In this document: in pieces, positions 12,583-15,135 of the stretch
How positions within the stretch are numbered: the stretch's first letter is position 1
Layout of the letters: each line of letters begins with the position of its first letter
Origin: Muribaculaceae bacterium
GTDB taxonomy: Bacteria; Bacteroidota; Bacteroidia; Bacteroidales; Muribaculaceae
DNA: 15,135 nt
NCBI GenBank assembly: GCA_016287065.1
Contig: JAEEVB010000025.1
Span: 1 to 15,135, forward strand
Direction: 5' to 3'
Notes under the pieces: model-generated
What the model was told of the DNA's origin: nothing
Seen by the model: the letters and a program-made list of their open reading frames with translations, nothing else
The model's database searches: none
Translations under genes and position numbers: made by a program

Positions 12583-14793
12583 ATGAAACATTTATTCATC
12601 TCGCTCATAGCCTTGTTCCTCACCATCGGTAGTTTTGCCCAATCCAACGATGTGGTCGAGGCCCAGAATCTTGCAGCTCGACTCTCTCCTCGACTGGCCG
12701 AAAAAGTGGTTTTCCAGAAAATCAAATCGCCCCAAAAGGGTTGCGACGCCTTTTCAATCCAAAACAAGGGCGACAAAGTGCTCATTGGTGGCAATAACGC
12801 CAACTCTATGGCAGTGGGCCTCAACCGATACCTGAAAGAATACTGTCATACCACCGTGTCGTGGTATGCCGATGTACCCGTCGAGCTACCGGCAGTGCTG
12901 CCGCAGGTCGACCGTGACGAGACCATCACCGCACGGGTGCCGCAGCGCTTCTTCTTCAACTATTGCACCTATGGCTATACCATGCCTTTCTGGGACTGGA
13001 ACGACTGGGAACGCATGATCGACTGGATGGCACTCAACGGCATCAATATGCCGCTCGCCATCACCGGGCAGGAATCGGTGTGGTACAATGTGTGGACCAA
13101 ACTGGGCATGACCGACGAGGAGGTGCGTGGCTACTTCACCGGTCCCGTATACTTGCCCTGGCACCGTATGGCCAACATCGACGGCTGGTGCGGACCGCTA
13201 CCCAAGGAATGGCTCGAAGGACAGACCAAACTGCAACAACAAATCCTGGCTCGCGAGAGGGCGCTGAACATGCGTCCTGTACTGCCTGGCTTTGCTGGAC
13301 ATGTGCCAGGGAAACTGCGGTCACTCTTCCCGAACGCCGACATCAAGCCGCTGAGCACTTGGGACGAGTTTGAGCCTCAATACCGCACCTTCTTCCTCAA
13401 CAGCGAAGACCCGCTTTATGCCAAGATACAGAAACTCTTCATCGAAGAGCAGACCAAACTCTTTGGTACCGACCACATCTACGGCATCGACCCCTTTAAC
13501 GAGATGGATCCCCCCAGCTTTGAGCCCGAATACCTTAACAAGGTATCGAAACACATCTACGAGAGTCTCAAGGCGGTGGACCCCAAAGCCGAATGGATGC
13601 AAATGGGCTGGTTCCTCTATTACCAGCGCAAAGACTACACCCCCGAGCGCGCCAAGGCCATGCTCACCGGTGTACCCAAGGGCAAAATGACCATGCTCGA
13701 CTACTACTGCGAGTTCAAGGAGATGTGGCGCGACCTCGACGGTTTCTTCGGACAGCCCTACATTTGGTGCTATCTGGGCAACTTTGGCGGCAACTCACCC
13801 ATTCAGGGCAATGTGAAGGTAGCGGGCGAGAAACTTGAGGCTGCTCTCAAGGAGGGTGGAAAAAACCTGGTGGGAATCGGCTCTACCCTCGAAGGACTCG
13901 AAGTGCAGCAAATGCCCTATGAGTACATCTTCGACAAGGCATGGAACCTGCAGCAGACCGATGCTCAGTTTGTAAGTCAACTGGCAGCACGCCATGCTGG
14001 CAACAAGAACGAATCGGCGCACAAGGCATGGCAAATCCTCTTCAATGAAGTGCTCAACATCAAGCCATCTACCTTTGTAGGCCCCCTCCCCGTTTCTTAT
14101 CCCATATTAGGCGAAGAGTACAAGCGAGCTGCCATCAAATACAATCCCGAGACCCTTTATCGGGCATGGAGTCTGCTGCTCGATCAACCTTCAGTAAGCA
14201 CCGACGCCATGACCATCGACCTTGTGTGGACCGGACGCCAACTCATTGGCGACCTTTTCAACTACGAGAAGCAGCAATTCGACCGTGCTATGCAGCAGCA
14301 CGACATTGCCGCCATGAGACTGCGAGCCACAATCATGCAGGAGATTCTGCATGACCTCGACGTGCTCAATGCCGCTCAACCCTTCTGCACCATTGGCAAG
14401 TGGATAGAACAGGCACGCGACCTTGGCCAGGCTCCCGAAGTCAAAGACTACTACGAGATGAATGCACGCCGACTCATCACCACATGGGGCGGCGACCTCA
14501 ACGACTATGCCTGCCGCAACTGGAGCGGACTCATGGGCACCTACTACGCCAAGCGCTGGCAGTTCTACATCGACGAAGCATTCCGCTCAGTGAGTGCGGG
14601 CGAGGAATTTAACGACAAGGCGCGGCGTGAAAAGACCAGCGAGTTGCAGAACGCATTTGCCGTATCTACCGAACCTGTGCCGCAACCCACTTGCTACGAT
14701 GTGCTCGGTTTCTCACAGATGCTTCAAAAGAAGTATGCCGATGAACTGACTACCTTCTGCAACTGGCATAAACAGCAACAACTCAATCAATAA
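12583..14793 (+). CDS. Secreted alpha-N-acetylglucosaminidase, GH89 (NAGLU family)
   Basis: An exo-glycosidase that releases terminal alpha-linked GlcNAc, as on heparan sulfate or alpha-1,4-capped mucin glycans. The 736 residues contain a signal peptide (MKHLFISLIALFLTIGSFAQ), an N-terminal NAGLU domain to about residue 110, the catalytic barrel to about 450, and an all-helical C-terminal domain. Glu307 in GIDPFNEMDPP and Glu437 in GSTLEGLEVQ match the acid/base and nucleophile of human NAGLU (Glu316 and Glu446), and the 130-residue spacing is identical. The barrel also shows FFFNYCTYGYTMPFW and the MALNGINMPLAITGQE block. No extra carbohydrate-binding module follows, so it is a minimal enzyme. 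The signal peptide has no lipobox, which favours a soluble periplasmic protein. It lies in an operon between glycerate kinase and RpiB rather than beside SusC/SusD genes. Confidence 0.95.
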   Translation: MKHLFISLIALFLTIGSFAQSNDVVEAQNLAARLSPRLAEKVVFQKIKSPQKGCDAFSIQNKGDKVLIGGNNANSMAVGLNRYLKEYCHTTVSWYADVPVELPAVLPQVDRDETITARVPQRFFFNYCTYGYTMPFWDWNDWERMIDWMALNGINMPLAITGQESVWYNVWTKLGMTDEEVRGYFTGPVYLPWHRMANIDGWCGPLPKEWLEGQTKLQQQILARERALNMRPVLPGFAGHVPGKLRSLFPNADIKPLSTWDEFEPQYRTFFLNSEDPLYAKIQKLFIEEQTKLFGTDHIYGIDPFNEMDPPSFEPEYLNKVSKHIYESLKAVDPKAEWMQMGWFLYYQRKDYTPERAKAMLTGVPKGKMTMLDYYCEFKEMWRDLDGFFGQPYIWCYLGNFGGNSPIQGNVKVAGEKLEAALKEGGKNLVGIGSTLEGLEVQQMPYEYIFDKAWNLQQTDAQFVSQLAARHAGNKNESAHKAWQILFNEVLNIKPSTFVGPLPVSYPILGEEYKRAAIKYNPETLYRAWSLLLDQPSVSTDAMTIDLVWTGRQLIGDLFNYEKQQFDRAMQQHDIAAMRLRATIMQEILHDLDVLNAAQPFCTIGKWIEQARDLGQAPEVKDYYEMNARRLITTWGGDLNDYACRNWSGLMGTYYAKRWQFYIDEAFRSVSAGEEFNDKARREKTSELQNAFAVSTEPVPQPTCYDVLGFSQMLQKKYADELTTFCNWHKQQQLNQ

Positions 14794-14817
14794 CCTTATA
14801 AACAAACTCTTATCACT

Positions 14818-15135
14818 ATGAACGAATTTTCTATTCTCAAACCTGGAGTTCCTGTGGGTTTGTGCAGCGACCACGCAGGGCTCGACACCAAACTAGCCGT
14901 CATCGACTATCTTAAAGAACTAGGCGTTGAATACAAGGATTTTGGCACCTATACGCCCGACAGTTGCGACTATCCCGATTTTGCCCACTTGTGTGCCAAC
15001 GCCGTGGAGAGCGGCGAGTGCTACCCGGGCATTGCCGTGTGTGGCAGTGGTGAGGGCATCAACATCACTCTCAACAAGCATCAGGGCATTCGCTCGGCAC
15101 TGTGCTGGATTCCAGAGATTGCACAGTTGGCACGC
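14818..15135 (+). CDS. rpiB: Ribose-5-phosphate isomerase B family protein (partial, runs off window)
   Basis: The first 106 codons of a RpiB/LacA/LacB-type isomerase; the window ends before the stop codon. Such enzymes interconvert ribose 5-phosphate and ribulose 5-phosphate in the non-oxidative pentose phosphate pathway. Some relatives act on allose or galactose 6-phosphates. Visible family features are VGLCSDHAGLDTK at 13-25, DYPDFAH at 51-57, and VCGSGEGINITLNKHQGIRSAL at 74-95, in which Cys75 corresponds to the catalytic-base cysteine of RpiB. The N-terminus is about ten residues longer than in E. coli RpiB. It starts 24 nt after the GH89 stop codon with no promoter between, which indicates the same transcript. 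About a quarter to a third of the protein is missing. Confidence 0.9.
   Translation, partial: MNEFSILKPGVPVGLCSDHAGLDTKLAVIDYLKELGVEYKDFGTYTPDSCDYPDFAHLCANAVESGECYPGIAVCGSGEGINITLNKHQGIRSALCWIPEIAQLAR

Noticed and set aside
14818..15135. Truncated pseudogene of rpiB
   Set aside because: The reading frame is intact to the last base, and the truncation is simply the window edge.

Overview
The window looks like chromosomal DNA of a member of the Bacteroidales. This is an inference from three things. Seven genes or operons are preceded by the Bacteroidetes -7 promoter box (TAnnTTTG). Shine-Dalgarno sequences are largely absent. Several genes are Bacteroidales-typical families (DUF4954 protein, short HExxH protein, coiled-coil lipoprotein with DS(L/I) sequons, fused class I fumarase). 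A gut lineage such as Muribaculaceae or Prevotellaceae would fit, but the sequence alone does not settle the family.

Layout. Bases 1-2510 hold two separately promoted housekeeping genes: an RluA-type pseudouridine synthase and a [4Fe-4S] class I fumarate hydratase with its own terminator. An initiator tRNA-Met(CAT) with promoter and terminator follows at about 2.7-2.9 kb, then a stand-alone DEDDh exonuclease and a DUF4954 left-handed beta-helix protein. Between the DUF4954 gene and the convergent AlkD-like DNA glycosylase gene lies an unusual 820-bp non-coding stretch (5491-6310). It is packed with different repeats: a perfect 17-bp inverted repeat, a string of tight hairpins, a 21-bp tandem pair, eight exactly 9-nt-spaced units and five 22-23-bp tandem units.

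The AlkD-like gene is divergent from a two-gene operon encoding a miniature HExxH protein and a PBP4-type D-Ala-D-Ala carboxypeptidase, which overlap by ATGA. Next come an acidic conserved protein, RsmI and a coiled-coil lipoprotein in a tight operon ending in a terminator. The last operon holds glycerate kinase, a secreted GH89 alpha-N-acetylglucosaminidase and RpiB, which runs off the end of the window. It suggests glycan foraging placed beside central carbon enzymes.

Most of the genes are ordinary. I found no defence system, integrase, IS element or CRISPR array. The features that deserve a second look are the composite repeat array, an extended promoter element shared by two unrelated genes, the mini-HExxH/PBP4 pair, and the terminator placed 8 nt before the glycerate kinase start.
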